Shown: positions 25,778-35,291, counted from the stretch's first letter. The stretch: 64,000 bases of DNA from JAMDEO01 sp963775295 (GCA_963775295.1 CAVZIK010000006.1:1612001-1676000), one strand, 5' to 3'. Numbers and translations: made by a program. The notes: generated by a model from the sequence alone, not told the origin.

Positions 25778-26791
25778 CTATGACCGAGGCTGCGCAGCGG
25801 TTTCATGCGCGCAGCCGGTGCGTGTGGTCCAGTCACTGACCGTCGGCAGGGCAACTCCTATCGCCTCCGCGACTCTTCCCCAACCCCGATCCTCCTGACC
25901 CTCTAGTCGGCGCAGGTAGGTCGTGGTAACGGCCAACGACGAGTGGTCTAGGAATCGAGATACCTCCTCTATCGACTCCCCAGCGTCCCTGCGAAGCTTG
26001 GCAGCCGTGTGTCTGAGGATGTGAAGGCCGGCCGAAGGCAGACACGCATGCTGTAGATAGCGCTGGAAGCGGCCGTAGAAAGTGCCGGAGGTCAGGCCAC
26101 GACCATCAGAAGCGCACGGAGAAGGCCACAACGATTCCGACGGCGCCATAGTGCCGAGATCCCTCCCGAAGGCCGTGAGCGCAGCCCTGAGCCCGTCTAC
26201 GACGGGGCGTGGAAGTTCCCGCCGCCCGGTTTTTCCACCCTTGCCACGATACGAATAGAAGCAGACCTCATTCTCGAAGCTCAAGTCCCCGGCGGTCATA
26301 CGGAAGACCTCAGACCGTCGCCGGCCGGTTAAAACCAGCGTCAGGATGATGGCCCGGTCGCGTAGTCCCTGACGCGTTTCAGGGATCACCCCCAGAAGGC
26401 GGCGTACTTCGTCCGCTGACAGCCCTCGTGCCGGCGGCGTCGACGTCCTCGGCCGCTCCAACTTATCGCAGGGGTTGCTCCTGACAATGTCCATCCTGAT
26501 CAGGAAACGGAAGAATGAAGAGACACAGGCGATGCGAGCGCCGATGGTAACAGCCGACGGGTCTCTGCCAGAAGCGCCGCGGCTGTGCGCCCAGATGAAG
26601 ACCTCCTGGGCCGCAACTTTGTCCGGCGCTTTGCCTAGCCGACCGAAGAAGTCCTGCAGCATGCTTGAATAGCTCTGGACAGTGCGGAGCGATCCCGAGC
26701 GTCGCTCCTTCTCTACAAGGAAGGCATACATCGCACGTTCCCAGCCCACCAGATCCTCTGCGGGAAAAGCGATCGCCTGCGTCACGGTCAT
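25778..26791 (-). CDS. Tyrosine recombinase (XerC/D-like)
   Basis: A 337-residue recombinase. ATG 26791 was chosen because GGAGGTC lies before it. The N-terminal SAM-like domain spans about 20-115 and the catalytic domain about 130-320: Arg in LTGRRRSEVFRM, HxxR in LHILRHTAAKLRRD, and the catalytic Tyr in LDHSSLAVTTTYLRR. All key residues are present, so it may be active. It has no AP2-like N-terminal arm and is unlike the integrase at 49973, so it may serve a different element or resolve dimers. It stands opposite to its neighbours. Confidence 0.88.
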   Translation of the reverse strand: MTVTQAIAFPAEDLVGWERAMYAFLVEKERRSGSLRTVQSYSSMLQDFFGRLGKAPDKVAAQEVFIWAHSRGASGRDPSAVTIGARIACVSSFFRFLIRMDIVRSNPCDKLERPRTSTPPARGLSADEVRRLLGVIPETRQGLRDRAIILTLVLTGRRRSEVFRMTAGDLSFENEVCFYSYRGKGGKTGRRELPRPVVDGLRAALTAFGRDLGTMAPSESLWPSPCASDGRGLTSGTFYGRFQRYLQHACLPSAGLHILRHTAAKLRRDAGESIEEVSRFLDHSSLAVTTTYLRRLEGQEDRGWGRVAEAIGVALPTVSDWTTRTGCAHETAAQPRS

Positions 26792-26875
26792 GTCCGACCT
26801 CCATGCTAGGGTGAGGGCCACACCATGTTCGCTTCGTGACGGATTAAGTCAACAGGTCGGTCGGCAGGGGGTACG

Positions 26876-27583
26876 ATGAGCGAAGTTCTGATGATCGTCT
26901 TCACCGCGGTGATCGCCGCCGCGACCGGCGTCTACGCACTGCTCACCAGGAAGTTGGTCACTCTTAACCGGTTGCTCGTTGACTTGCAGACCCGCCCCAG
27001 TCTCGCTTTCTACCTTCAGATCAGGCCGGGCGCCAACGTCGTCGATGCAGTTCTCCAGAATACCGGCGCGGGCGCCGCCCGTAACATTACGGCCGACTTC
27101 ATAAGTCGACCCGACTGGGTAGGCGAGACGCCATTTTCTCGGCCGCGCTGGTTGAGTGAAGGTCTCAGCTTCCTGGCACCGGGTGCAAAGCTGCAAACGA
27201 TGTTCGCCGTTGTCACCCGGGATCTCCTCGATCGTGCTGCCGAGCCGGTCCGCCTCAAGGTCAGCTACGAGGATACCCTCGGGAGTTCGGCAGAACAGGA
27301 GTTCGTATTGGACCTGCGGGAATTCGAAGGGGTGACGATCGGCGGAAAGGATCCATTGGACAGGATCGCCGAAAGCTCCAAGAATCTGGTCAAGGCACTG
27401 ACAAAGGGCCGAAGGGGCCTCGGGAACATGCCTTTCGTCGTCGCCATGTCGTACGAGGAATACCGCGAGTACGAGCAACGAGTGCTGGAGGAAGTCGAGG
27501 CGCGAGACGCTCAGCATCGTGCGTTCCTAGACGGATCGCGTTCCGATGATGGCGGTGAACAAGCAGGAAGCGAGGGCTCATGA
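26876..27583 (+). CDS. Hypothetical membrane-anchored protein
   Basis: A 235-residue protein with GGGGG before ATG 26876. Residues 3-25 form one N-terminal membrane helix (LMIVFTAVIAAATGVYALL). A beta-sandwich-like region follows (RPSLAFYLQIRPG, then VLQNTGAGAARNI) and then an acidic, possibly coiled C-terminal tail (YEEYREYEQRVLEEVEA). The pattern of one helix plus an Ig-like fold is common in uncharacterised proteins of defence islands. It precedes the restriction-modification gene by about 140 bp. Confidence 0.7.
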   Translation: MSEVLMIVFTAVIAAATGVYALLTRKLVTLNRLLVDLQTRPSLAFYLQIRPGANVVDAVLQNTGAGAARNITADFISRPDWVGETPFSRPRWLSEGLSFLAPGAKLQTMFAVVTRDLLDRAAEPVRLKVSYEDTLGSSAEQEFVLDLREFEGVTIGGKDPLDRIAESSKNLVKALTKGRRGLGNMPFVVAMSYEEYREYEQRVLEEVEARDAQHRAFLDGSRSDDGGEQAGSEGS

Positions 27584-27721
27584 GTCCTGGGCTTTTTGCC
27601 GAACGCAAGGCACGCAAGTCGAGGACCGGCATGAGCGCTTGTTGCCCTTTGGTTCTCCAGTGAGCCATGAAGAGTTACATTTGTCCGGTCACTCTTGGTC
27701 GCCTATTGCCGAGGAGTCAGC

Positions 27722-30700
27722 TTGGATTGTCCAGCCATCGTCTTGAGCCTTATCGAACGGTTCGAGCGCGAGCGGGACTCGTACCGCTCCGGGCGCTATA
27801 ACGAAACGCAAGTTCGTCGTGAGTTCATCGATCCGATGTTCAAGGCACTTGGCTGGGATATCGATAACGAGCAGGGCTACGCCGAAGCTTACAAGGATGT
27901 CGTCCACGAGGACGCAATCAAAATCGGTGGGGCCACAAAGGCCCCGGATTACTGTTTCCGAATCGGCGGCACACGCAAGTTCTTCCTTGAGGCCAAGAAG
28001 CCGTCGGTCAACGTCAGGGACGACGTCGGTGCTGCCTTCCAATTGAGGCGCTACGCATGGTCGGCGAAACTTCCCCTGTCACTCCTTACCGACTTTGAGG
28101 AGTTCGCCGCCTACGACTGCCGAGTGAAACCCGAGAAACTGGACAAGTCCTCGACGGCCCGCGTCCTCCTCATTCCGTTCGAGGATTACCCGCGTCGTTG
28201 GGACGAGATTGCCAGCATCTTCTCCCGCGATGCGATTCTCAAGGGATCATTTGATCGATTTGCGGAATCGACCAGGAGCAAGAGGGGGACGGCTGAGGTA
28301 GACGCGGCTTTTCTCGCGGAAATCGAGGCTTGGCGTGAGCAACTGGCCCGCAACCTCGCCCTGCGGAACCACGGGCTCACCCAAAGAGAACTGAACTACG
28401 CAGTCCAGCAGACCATCGACCGGATCGTCTTCCTCCGGATTAGCGAGGATCGCGGGGTAGAGCCCTACGGGCAGCTTGGTGCCGCGGCCAAGGGAAGAGG
28501 GGTTTACCCTCGACTTCAAGATCTCTTCACCCGCGCGGACCAGCGCTACAATTCCGGCCTTTTCCACTTCTCAATGGAACGTGGTCGCACTGGGAATCCG
28601 GACCTACTCACGCCAAGTCTTGTCATCGATGACAAGGTGCTGCGCGACATGATCGCAGGTCTCTATTACCCTGACAGCCCGTATGAGTTCTCGGTCCTAC
28701 CCGCGGACATTCTCGGCCAGGTCTATGAGCAGTTCTTGGGCAAGGTGATCCGCTTGACTGCAGGTCACCGTGCGACGGTCGAGGACAAGCCGGAGGTCAA
28801 GAAGGCCGGTGGCGTTTACTACACGCCGACCCATATCGTCGACTACATCGTGAGGCAGACGATCGGGCCGCTCGTTGAGGGAAGGACCCCAAAAGAGGTC
28901 GCACAACTTCGCATACTCGACCCTGCCTGTGGCTCTGGCTCGTTTCTCATGGGCGCGTATCAGTACTTGCTCGACTGGCACCGCGATTGGTACGCGGCCC
29001 ACGACCCGGGAAAGCATCGGAAGGAGCTGTACGCTTATGGACCGGGCGACTTTCGCCTGACCACTGCCGAACGGAAACGCATCCTCCTCGCGAACATCTA
29101 TGGGGTCGACATTGACCGGCAGGCGGTTGAGGTCACGAAGCTGTCGCTGCTCCTCAAGGTCCTCGAAGGCGAATCAGCTCAAAGCCTTGCCGCTCAGCTT
29201 CAGCTTCTGCAGGAGCGGGCTCTACCCGATCTTGACGAGAATATCCGGTGTGGCAACTCGCTGATTGGAGCCGACTTCTACGACAACCGGCCGCTGGACC
29301 TGTTTGGCGAAGACGATCTGTGGCGCATCAATGTGTTTGATTGGAAGTCGCGGTTCCCCGAGGTCTTCGCGCGCCCAGGTGCCGGATTCGACGCCATCAT
29401 CGGAAATCCGCCCTATGTACGTATTCAGTCCCTGCGCGAGTGGTCGCCGACGGAGGCCGACTTCTACAAGAAGAGCTATCGTGCGGCCGAGCGGGGTAAC
29501 TACGACATCTACGTCGTCTTTGTGGAGCGGGCGCTTCAGCTCCTTAGCCAGAACGGGCGACTAGGGTTCATTCTCCCGAGCAAGTTCCTGGCAACCGACT
29601 ACGGCGCGGCGCTCAGGAGGCAGATCGCAAATAGCCGACTGCTGGAAGAGATCGTCGACTTCGGTCACGATCAGGTGTTTCCCCAGGCGACAACCTACAC
29701 GTGCCTGCTCTTCTTGAGCGGCCGACAACACGGGGAGGCTAGGTATGTGCGGGCCGCGCCGAAAGCGCTGCCCTCATCCGAGACCAGGTTTGGGACCGTG
29801 TCTCTTGACTCCCTTGCGGAAGGTCCTTGGGTCCTTGCAGGGGAAGACTCCAACTTCCTGCGGCAGAAGTTGGCAGCGAGGGGCGTACCGCTCCTGCAGC
29901 TTCCAGTGGACATATCGCGCGGATCGAGCACCGGGAACGACGATGTCTTTTGTCTCAAGACGGCCGACGGAGGCTACCTTACCCGCTCGGGCAGGCCGGT
30001 CGAGATCGAACCCGAGATCCTCCGAAAACCTATCTGGGCCTCAGATTTCACCCGGTTCTGTTTCTGCAGCAAGAACAACGAGATGATCATCTTCCCGTAT
30101 GAGGTCAACAACCGCGGGTACCGACTGCTCGGCGAGGAGGAACTGAAGGGGCACTATCCCCGAGCGCACGCGTACTTGGCTTCCAACAGACAGCTCCTCG
30201 AACGCCGGAAGCAATTTGGGGCTTGGTATGGCTTCAGCGCGGCCCGGAATCTGAATGTTCATGAGCGAGCAAGCTTCCTGGTGCCATTATTGGCGAACCG
30301 CGGCCTCTGCGCGCCCGTGGCCGGCGAGCCAAATCGACTGTGCCTCATGGCGAGCGGGGGTTTTAGTGTCGGCATGGATTCCGGGCTTGCCCTTCATCCT
30401 CTGTACGTTCTCGGTCTTGTCAATTCCCGATTGCTGTTCTGGTATCTCCGCCAGATCAGCAATAAGTTCCGCGGCGGGTGGATCACATGCACTAAGCAGT
30501 ACTTCGGCACCCTGCCTGTAGTCGTACCGGAGTCGACCAGTGAGCGGGACACATCGAGCTACGATCGCATTGTCCGGAACGTCGAACACCTGCTGACGGT
30601 GATCCAGAGACTCCGAGATGCGCGAAATCCGGACGAAGCCAACCTGCTTCAAACCCAGATCCATGCAGAGGAACGGCAACTGGACGCACTGGTGTACGAA

Positions 30701-30793
30701 CTCTATGGGCTCAGTGATGCCGAGATCCGCTTGATCGAGGCGGGGGAAAACGATTCCTTTGCATCCTCGGAGGCGGACACCCCGATCTCATAG
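27722..30793 (+). CDS. Type IIG restriction-modification enzyme (Eco57I-like)
   Basis: A 1023-residue single-chain enzyme. TTG 27722 was chosen because GAGGAG lies five bases upstream; a TTG at 27695 has no site. N-terminal nuclease (about 30-160): a PD-(D/E)xK-like pattern in KAPDYCFRIGG and FFLEAKKP. Helical linker about 180-350. Methyltransferase: motif I LDPACGSGSFLMG (near 410), the acidic loop of motif II in IYGVDIDRQAVEVTKLSLLL, and motif IV FDAIIGNPPYVR (near 560), giving N6-adenine methylation. The C-terminal target-recognition part (700-980) includes ASDFTRFCFCSKNN, then YYLRQ-like LFWYLRQISNKFRGGWI, typical of TaqI-like specificity domains. One protein cuts and protects DNA at its own site. 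Confidence 0.9.
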   Translation: MDCPAIVLSLIERFERERDSYRSGRYNETQVRREFIDPMFKALGWDIDNEQGYAEAYKDVVHEDAIKIGGATKAPDYCFRIGGTRKFFLEAKKPSVNVRDDVGAAFQLRRYAWSAKLPLSLLTDFEEFAAYDCRVKPEKLDKSSTARVLLIPFEDYPRRWDEIASIFSRDAILKGSFDRFAESTRSKRGTAEVDAAFLAEIEAWREQLARNLALRNHGLTQRELNYAVQQTIDRIVFLRISEDRGVEPYGQLGAAAKGRGVYPRLQDLFTRADQRYNSGLFHFSMERGRTGNPDLLTPSLVIDDKVLRDMIAGLYYPDSPYEFSVLPADILGQVYEQFLGKVIRLTAGHRATVEDKPEVKKAGGVYYTPTHIVDYIVRQTIGPLVEGRTPKEVAQLRILDPACGSGSFLMGAYQYLLDWHRDWYAAHDPGKHRKELYAYGPGDFRLTTAERKRILLANIYGVDIDRQAVEVTKLSLLLKVLEGESAQSLAAQLQLLQERALPDLDENIRCGNSLIGADFYDNRPLDLFGEDDLWRINVFDWKSRFPEVFARPGAGFDAIIGNPPYVRIQSLREWSPTEADFYKKSYRAAERGNYDIYVVFVERALQLLSQNGRLGFILPSKFLATDYGAALRRQIANSRLLEEIVDFGHDQVFPQATTYTCLLFLSGRQHGEARYVRAAPKALPSSETRFGTVSLDSLAEGPWVLAGEDSNFLRQKLAARGVPLLQLPVDISRGSSTGNDDVFCLKTADGGYLTRSGRPVEIEPEILRKPIWASDFTRFCFCSKNNEMIIFPYEVNNRGYRLLGEEELKGHYPRAHAYLASNRQLLERRKQFGAWYGFSAARNLNVHERASFLVPLLANRGLCAPVAGEPNRLCLMASGGFSVGMDSGLALHPLYVLGLVNSRLLFWYLRQISNKFRGGWITCTKQYFGTLPVVVPESTSERDTSSYDRIVRNVEHLLTVIQRLRDARNPDEANLLQTQIHAEERQLDALVYELYGLSDAEIRLIEAGENDSFASSEADTPIS

Positions 30794-30840
30794 TTCGGAT
30801 TGCTGGGCGACGGGCAAAGGTCCAGAAAAGGGAGGCAGAA

Positions 30841-31275
30841 CTGTCAATCGCCAGCCGCGTGGTCGATGCGCAGATCCTTTCGGATCATTGTCGCTATGAG
30901 GGAGCATTGCTTGTCGCCCTGCTCGCGGTCCAAGCGACTGCTCGCAAGGCTCACCCAAGAAAGCGCGACCGGGAAGCATTCGAGGAATTCCTGCGGGGTG
31001 CTCACACAACTTCGGTCTCTGTCGAGTATCGAGGAAGCCTGGTGGACGTCGATCACCTGTTCTGGAAGTGGTTGCGGTGTGAACTCGTGCATACCGGTTC
31101 GCTCCCGGTTGACCTCAGGATTGACTGCGGCTTCGCTGACCCAGGCCACTTGGTTATCCGGGCAGGTGGCCACCCTGACTTCACGGTTCTCATCACGCCC
31201 GGCTGGTTCAGGCTCTTCATTCGCGCCGTTATCGAAGCACCCGTGAACGCCGGCGAGCAGTTCCCCACGTCTTGA
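30841..31275 (+). CDS. Small companion protein of the restriction block
   Basis: A 144-residue protein of unknown function. The first standard start is GTG 30859, but the similarity-like N terminus (SIASRVVDAQILSDHCRYEG) seems to begin earlier, and a GGGAGG five bases before CTG 30841 points to a CTG start. The protein is mixed alpha/beta with RYEGALLVALLAVQATARK as its main helix and no membrane segment. It follows the type IIG gene closely and precedes two short genes, so it may belong to the same defence operon (inference). Confidence 0.6.
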   Translation: MSIASRVVDAQILSDHCRYEGALLVALLAVQATARKAHPRKRDREAFEEFLRGAHTTSVSVEYRGSLVDVDHLFWKWLRCELVHTGSLPVDLRIDCGFADPGHLVIRAGGHPDFTVLITPGWFRLFIRAVIEAPVNAGEQFPTS

Positions 31276-31287
31276 TCGGAGGCTGAG

Positions 31288-31773
31288 ATGCGCTATCGAA
31301 TAACGGGAATAGGGGCATTCGGCTACAGCCTCAACTGGGAGATGGTGGACGGTGACGACAAGATTGCCAGAGCTGTGATCGGCTTCCTTGAAGACTGGCG
31401 ATTGTTGTTCGCGGACAGGCATATTGAAGATGAAATGCAGTGCGTCGCCTCCGCACTTGAGATACGAGAATTTCTGACCGATCAAATCGCGTAGGCTGGG
31501 CCCGGAAAGAGACTCGAAGCGTCGCTACGATCCATGAGGGCAGCCTGCCGAAAGTTCATCGAGACGGCTGGTCCTAACGGACGCAACTTCCACGGCCCGC
31601 ACTCGGGATATGGCGCCGATCGGTTCGGGCTCGCACTGGGGGACTTGCGCACCGCCGTTGGCATGCAAGTTGCGCTCATCGCCAGCCAGCATAAGATTCC
31701 GGTGGAGCGGGAGCTGCGGCAGATGCTCCCTCCCGAAGATGATGGTGACGCTGATTGGGATGGAGACGACTAG
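31288..31773 (+). pseudogene. DUF6650-like small protein split by in-frame TAG
   Basis: ATG 31288 has GGAGGCTGAG directly before it. The first part (68 residues) starts RITGIGAFGYSLNWE and ends EIREFLTDQIA at TAG 31492-31494. The same frame continues without another stop through GKRLEASLRSMRAACRKF to a second part ending MLPPEDD, up to 31773. The second part alone (from ATG 31534) has no ribosome binding site. The join reads as one protein of about 160 residues, so the gene seems to have gained a nonsense codon, or TAG is read through. The family assignment is from memory of its RITG...SW pattern. Confidence 0.6.
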
Positions 31774-32002
31774 GCCCGACACTATGACAAGATAGTGAAG
31801 GTTTCCGCCTCACCGGGGGTCGCGCCTCACGGGGCAAGGAAGGTGTAGAACCGTTGCGAGGATGGGCACCTTCCCCCAAGAGAAGAAACAATAGTAGTCG
31901 AATCTAGCGCCGGCCTCCGGGCTGTCCACCCAGGCAGCCCGCCCATGGCACCCTTACTCCCCGGCTCCTCCAAGCATGAATGCCCGCCTGCTCCAGCCAA
32001 CG
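31774..32002. other. Intergenic between convergent genes
   Basis: No gene seen. It contains a short hairpin-forming GACACTATGACAAGATAGTG (31779-31798). Confidence 0.35.
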
Positions 32003-34255
32003 TTAAGCAGCCGCGCCATTTGATGGTTCTGCCATCATCATCTCGTAGTGACCCTTGTGGTCCAGCTTCTCAAAGATGGCTTTGAAGACTGCCAGATATG
32101 CCTCTACTGTTGAGTTATCCGGGGTGACGTAAAGACTGTCGTGCACATCGTGAGACCCAGCATGCATCCATGAACAAAGGGATCCGCAGACAGCTTTTTC
32201 CGTGCCGGCGAACTGCCCAACAATCTTGTCTAGGTCGATTCCACCGAGAATCTTGAAGTAGTTCTCAAGTATCCTTCGCATCGTATTGCAGATGGTGGTA
32301 TTCGACCGCTCCTTTCTCTTCAGCTCATCCCACAGTAGCTGATAGGACGTGGTCACTGGGTTCGACTCGCACTTCTCCACTATTGACCCCAGGCCCGGTT
32401 TGCGGACAAGCCAGAATGTCTCTTGTTTCGTGGGGAGACCACGTCGAATCGGGTTGAAAGTTACTTCCTTGTGAAAATAGACGTTATGGGTTAGAACGAA
32501 GACCTGCTTGATTTGCCCGGTACCCGCTTTGGCTTCTTCGATCAGCCCCCTGATGAGGCTGCTCACGATGAACAAGACATCACTGTCCAGGCTAGAGACC
32601 GGGTCATCAAAGACCACCACCCGGTCAACTGTGGCCCCACTTTCTGAATGACTTCCCTTCAGGAGATGGTAGAAGTACAGGAACGTGACGAAACTGCGCT
32701 CCCCCTCGCTTAGGGTCGCCTTGGCGTCTGACCCGTTCGGCCGAACCAGCTTGTAGGATGCACCATCGTCTGCGACGGCAACAGAGAAGCTGCGAAAGCC
32801 AAAACATGACAGCAGCGAATTGATCCCTTCGACCGTCGGCTGAATGCTGGTTGTCTCCCTTTCGAGGTCTCGGAGCTGGCCCTGCTTCTGCCGCCTTTCC
32901 CCCTCTGCCGCTGCAATCTTCTCTTCGATAGCGCTGATCGCCTTGTTCAGATTGTTGCGAGAAGTCTCATAGCTGGCTAGGTCCGCCTTCAGTTCCCAGT
33001 CAAGAAGATACTTCCACACTTGTGCCGTCAGATCTGAGCGCTCTTCGACAAAATGCTCTACCACTCTGTTGTGCTCAGCTATCCGTCCGTTTGCCTCGTC
33101 GATCAACGCTTCGATAGCTGCGCCCGCGGCAATCAGGGAGTCCAACTCGACCGCCCGGCTCGGTTCACGTCTCTTCAGGGCCAGGCGCTGCGCATTGATA
33201 GTGACGATCGAGTCGAAGACTTCCTTCTCCTTCGCCAGCTTGTCGGCATCAATGAATTTCGAGGGATTCTCGATGATGTCTGCGATCCGTCGGCTGATGG
33301 AGGCAGCCTCCTCCTTGTAATTGGCGCACAGCACGTCGATCGCTCTGCTGTCCGCCTCGAACGTCTCATCGAAGTACTCGCTCAGGCCCTTCGCAAACGC
33401 CTCGGACGTCGTCTGCTGGCAGAAGGGGCACACCCCTTCGCTGACTGCGAAGAAACTACGACCTTCCCGCACCCAGTCGCTATTGCCCAGCTTCTCGATG
33501 AGGGCTGCGATTGCGACGTCTTCCTTGCCGACTACGTGCTTGGTCATGATGGGATCGGATTCGTGGCCTACGAGCTTGTCCGTGTCCACCGCCGGAACTA
33601 CTCCCTCGGCGGAGGGCTTTGCGGCAAAGACCGAATCGGCCCTCTTCTTCAGGTCGTCGAGCGGGAGCAGTGGGGCGGTATTGCTTTCCCACTCCTCGAC
33701 TACCTTCGCTTTGAACTTCTCCTTGCTCGCGCGGTAGCCACCGAATGCCTTGCTGAAGACCACATCATACTTCTGCTTCTGCTTCCAGCATTTCTCGGCG
33801 AAGGCCAGCTCCAACTCTGCCAGGTCACCGATCTTGCCACCCTTCCCGTCGTCGCCCTGCCGTGTATGGGTGAGCTGTCCAATTGCCTCGGTGAGGCCGT
33901 CGACGTCGGCCTTCAAGATTGCGATGTTATCCAGGGTCTCTTGCTGTTCCTCGCCAAGGGTGAAGACGCCCTTCAACTTCGGCGGCTGATGATAATTCTT
34001 CTCCACGAAGTCCAGGTTGTAGACCATGACTTCGAGCGGGGCGCCTCCGCGCCACTTGACGCTGCACGAGGCGCCCTCCACCTCCCCGGCCAGGATTCGA
34101 CTGATCGTCGTCTTGCCCGTGCCGTTGGAGCCAAACAGGAAGTTGACCTGCGATAGCCCGTTCAGAACCTGGGGCTTCTCCTCGTAGGTCGCAATCTTGG
34201 CGATGGAGATCGACTCAATCACTTTTGCCCGCCTCAGCCGTTTCGTGGACGACAA
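32003..34255 (-). CDS. RloC/PrrC-like AAA ATPase, candidate anticodon nuclease
   Basis: A 750-residue AAA_13-type protein. Walker A is FGSNGTGKTT (near 43). A central coiled coil carries a zinc-hook-like CPFCQQ (near 293). The ABC signature LSEGERSFVTFLYFY and Walker B VVVFDDPVSSLDSD are at about 535-580. The C-terminal domain contains MRRILENYF followed about 34 residues later by MHAGSHDVHDSLY. The Arg-x3-Glu plus distal His matches the catalytic triad known in PrrC/RloC anticodon nucleases. Such proteins cut tRNA anticodon loops when a partner restriction system is disturbed, and here a type IIG enzyme lies 1.2 kb away. The start is TTG 34255 with a weak GGAAA upstream; GTG 34222 is an alternative. 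Confidence 0.82.
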   Translation of the reverse strand: MSSTKRLRRAKVIESISIAKIATYEEKPQVLNGLSQVNFLFGSNGTGKTTISRILAGEVEGASCSVKWRGGAPLEVMVYNLDFVEKNYHQPPKLKGVFTLGEEQQETLDNIAILKADVDGLTEAIGQLTHTRQGDDGKGGKIGDLAELELAFAEKCWKQKQKYDVVFSKAFGGYRASKEKFKAKVVEEWESNTAPLLPLDDLKKRADSVFAAKPSAEGVVPAVDTDKLVGHESDPIMTKHVVGKEDVAIAALIEKLGNSDWVREGRSFFAVSEGVCPFCQQTTSEAFAKGLSEYFDETFEADSRAIDVLCANYKEEAASISRRIADIIENPSKFIDADKLAKEKEVFDSIVTINAQRLALKRREPSRAVELDSLIAAGAAIEALIDEANGRIAEHNRVVEHFVEERSDLTAQVWKYLLDWELKADLASYETSRNNLNKAISAIEEKIAAAEGERRQKQGQLRDLERETTSIQPTVEGINSLLSCFGFRSFSVAVADDGASYKLVRPNGSDAKATLSEGERSFVTFLYFYHLLKGSHSESGATVDRVVVFDDPVSSLDSDVLFIVSSLIRGLIEEAKAGTGQIKQVFVLTHNVYFHKEVTFNPIRRGLPTKQETFWLVRKPGLGSIVEKCESNPVTTSYQLLWDELKRKERSNTTICNTMRRILENYFKILGGIDLDKIVGQFAGTEKAVCGSLCSWMHAGSHDVHDSLYVTPDNSTVEAYLAVFKAIFEKLDHKGHYEMMMAEPSNGAAA

Positions 34256-34490
34256 GCATGTGTTTCCATGCCTAAAGGTACGCTTGCATGAGCGAAAACA
34301 ACACCCTTCTGCTGGGGTTCTGTGCTAGGTGCTGCCTCTGACCGGGGCAGGCTCGTCTCGGCTACCGGGGAATCCGTCGAGACGAGGATCGGGCTGCTCT
34401 TGGGTCAGTTCGTCCGCATCCTAGATGCCCTCAGCGATCGAATAGCCGGTATCCCCTTGGGTATCCCCGGCCGCTTGATCCACGCCCTCG

Positions 34491-34628
34491 CTCGCCTTCC
34501 TCAAACGCTACGAGGATGCCCTCGATGCCCTGGTCTGCGCCTGTATCGGCGCCGAGTGCCTGGAAGGCCGGGCGCAGGCATTCGGACATGATGATGCGGC
34601 CATCTGGGTCCCCGGGCGACCGGGCTGA
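34491..34628 (+). pseudogene. Relic of a DUF429 gene 3' end
   Basis: The frame encodes FLKRYEDALDALVCACIGAE, then CLEGRAQAFGHDDAAIWVPG and a stop, which matches the end of DUF429 (predicted RNase H-like) proteins. The N-terminal two-thirds cannot be found in 34256-34490, only short off-frame pieces. That stretch holds no other gene. Confidence 0.55.
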
Positions 34629-34711
34629 CCCGAATCACTCCGGTCCTCTTGGCCCTTCGTGCACTACCCTTTTCCCTTCGATCGCCTCTTGAAGGAGGAA
34701 AGGGGCTACGA

Positions 34712-35291
34712 GTGGACGCGACAGAACTGCGGTCCTCGACGGCCTCATACTACGGTAACCGGGATCTGACGCCCGGCGTGACCCGCGTGCTTGTCGGGGA
34801 GGACTGGGTGCACCTCAGCCTGGGCGAGAAGCGCACGCAGGTGATGAAGACTCGGCAGACCGACTGGGGCAATACCTGGCAGCAGCGGGCCTACCCCCCG
34901 ACCGGCGCCCTTTCCCTGTCAATCGCGAACGCCTGGTGGTTCCAGATCAGGCGGACGTGGAGCGACGACAAGCGCCAGCGCGTCGAGGACTGCCTGGGCG
35001 ATTTCGTCGGCCACCTCCCCGTCGTCGCCGAGAAGCTGAAAGGGCAAAGGCTGGAGGAGGAACGGCGGAAGCGGGAGCGCTTGGAGGCGGAGCGTCGGTG
35101 GGAGGAGGCCGAAGAGCGCCACCCGGTCGAGGAGCGCCGGGTCAAAGACCTGCTCGATCAGTTGAAGCGACGGCGCCATGGCCCGCGACATCCGGGCCTA
35201 CGTGGAGGAAACAAGCCACGGGTCTGACGGGAACTCGGACTGTTTTCTCTGGGCGCTCGCGTACGCCGACACGATCGATCCCATACACTGA
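34712..35291 (+). pseudogene. Coiled-coil cytoplasmic protein, frameshifted
   Basis: The start is GTG 34712 with GGAGGAAAGG upstream. The first frame gives a mixed domain (TRVLVGEDWVHLSL, then WWFQIRRTWSDDKRQRVEDC) followed by an Arg/Glu-rich coiled coil and LLDQLKRRR. The natural continuation ARDIRAYVEETSHG, then FLWALAYADTIDPIH, is in the next frame and stops at 35289-35291. One extra base near 35171-35180 explains it. In the unshifted frame the protein would end at 35227 with an Arg/Gly-rich tail. Function unknown. Confidence 0.6.

Noticed and set aside
33053..34156. 367-residue open frame on the plus strand inside the RloC-like gene
   Set aside because: It lies wholly opposite a gene with clear ATPase motifs; the translation has no domain pattern and is a mirror of GC-rich codon bias.
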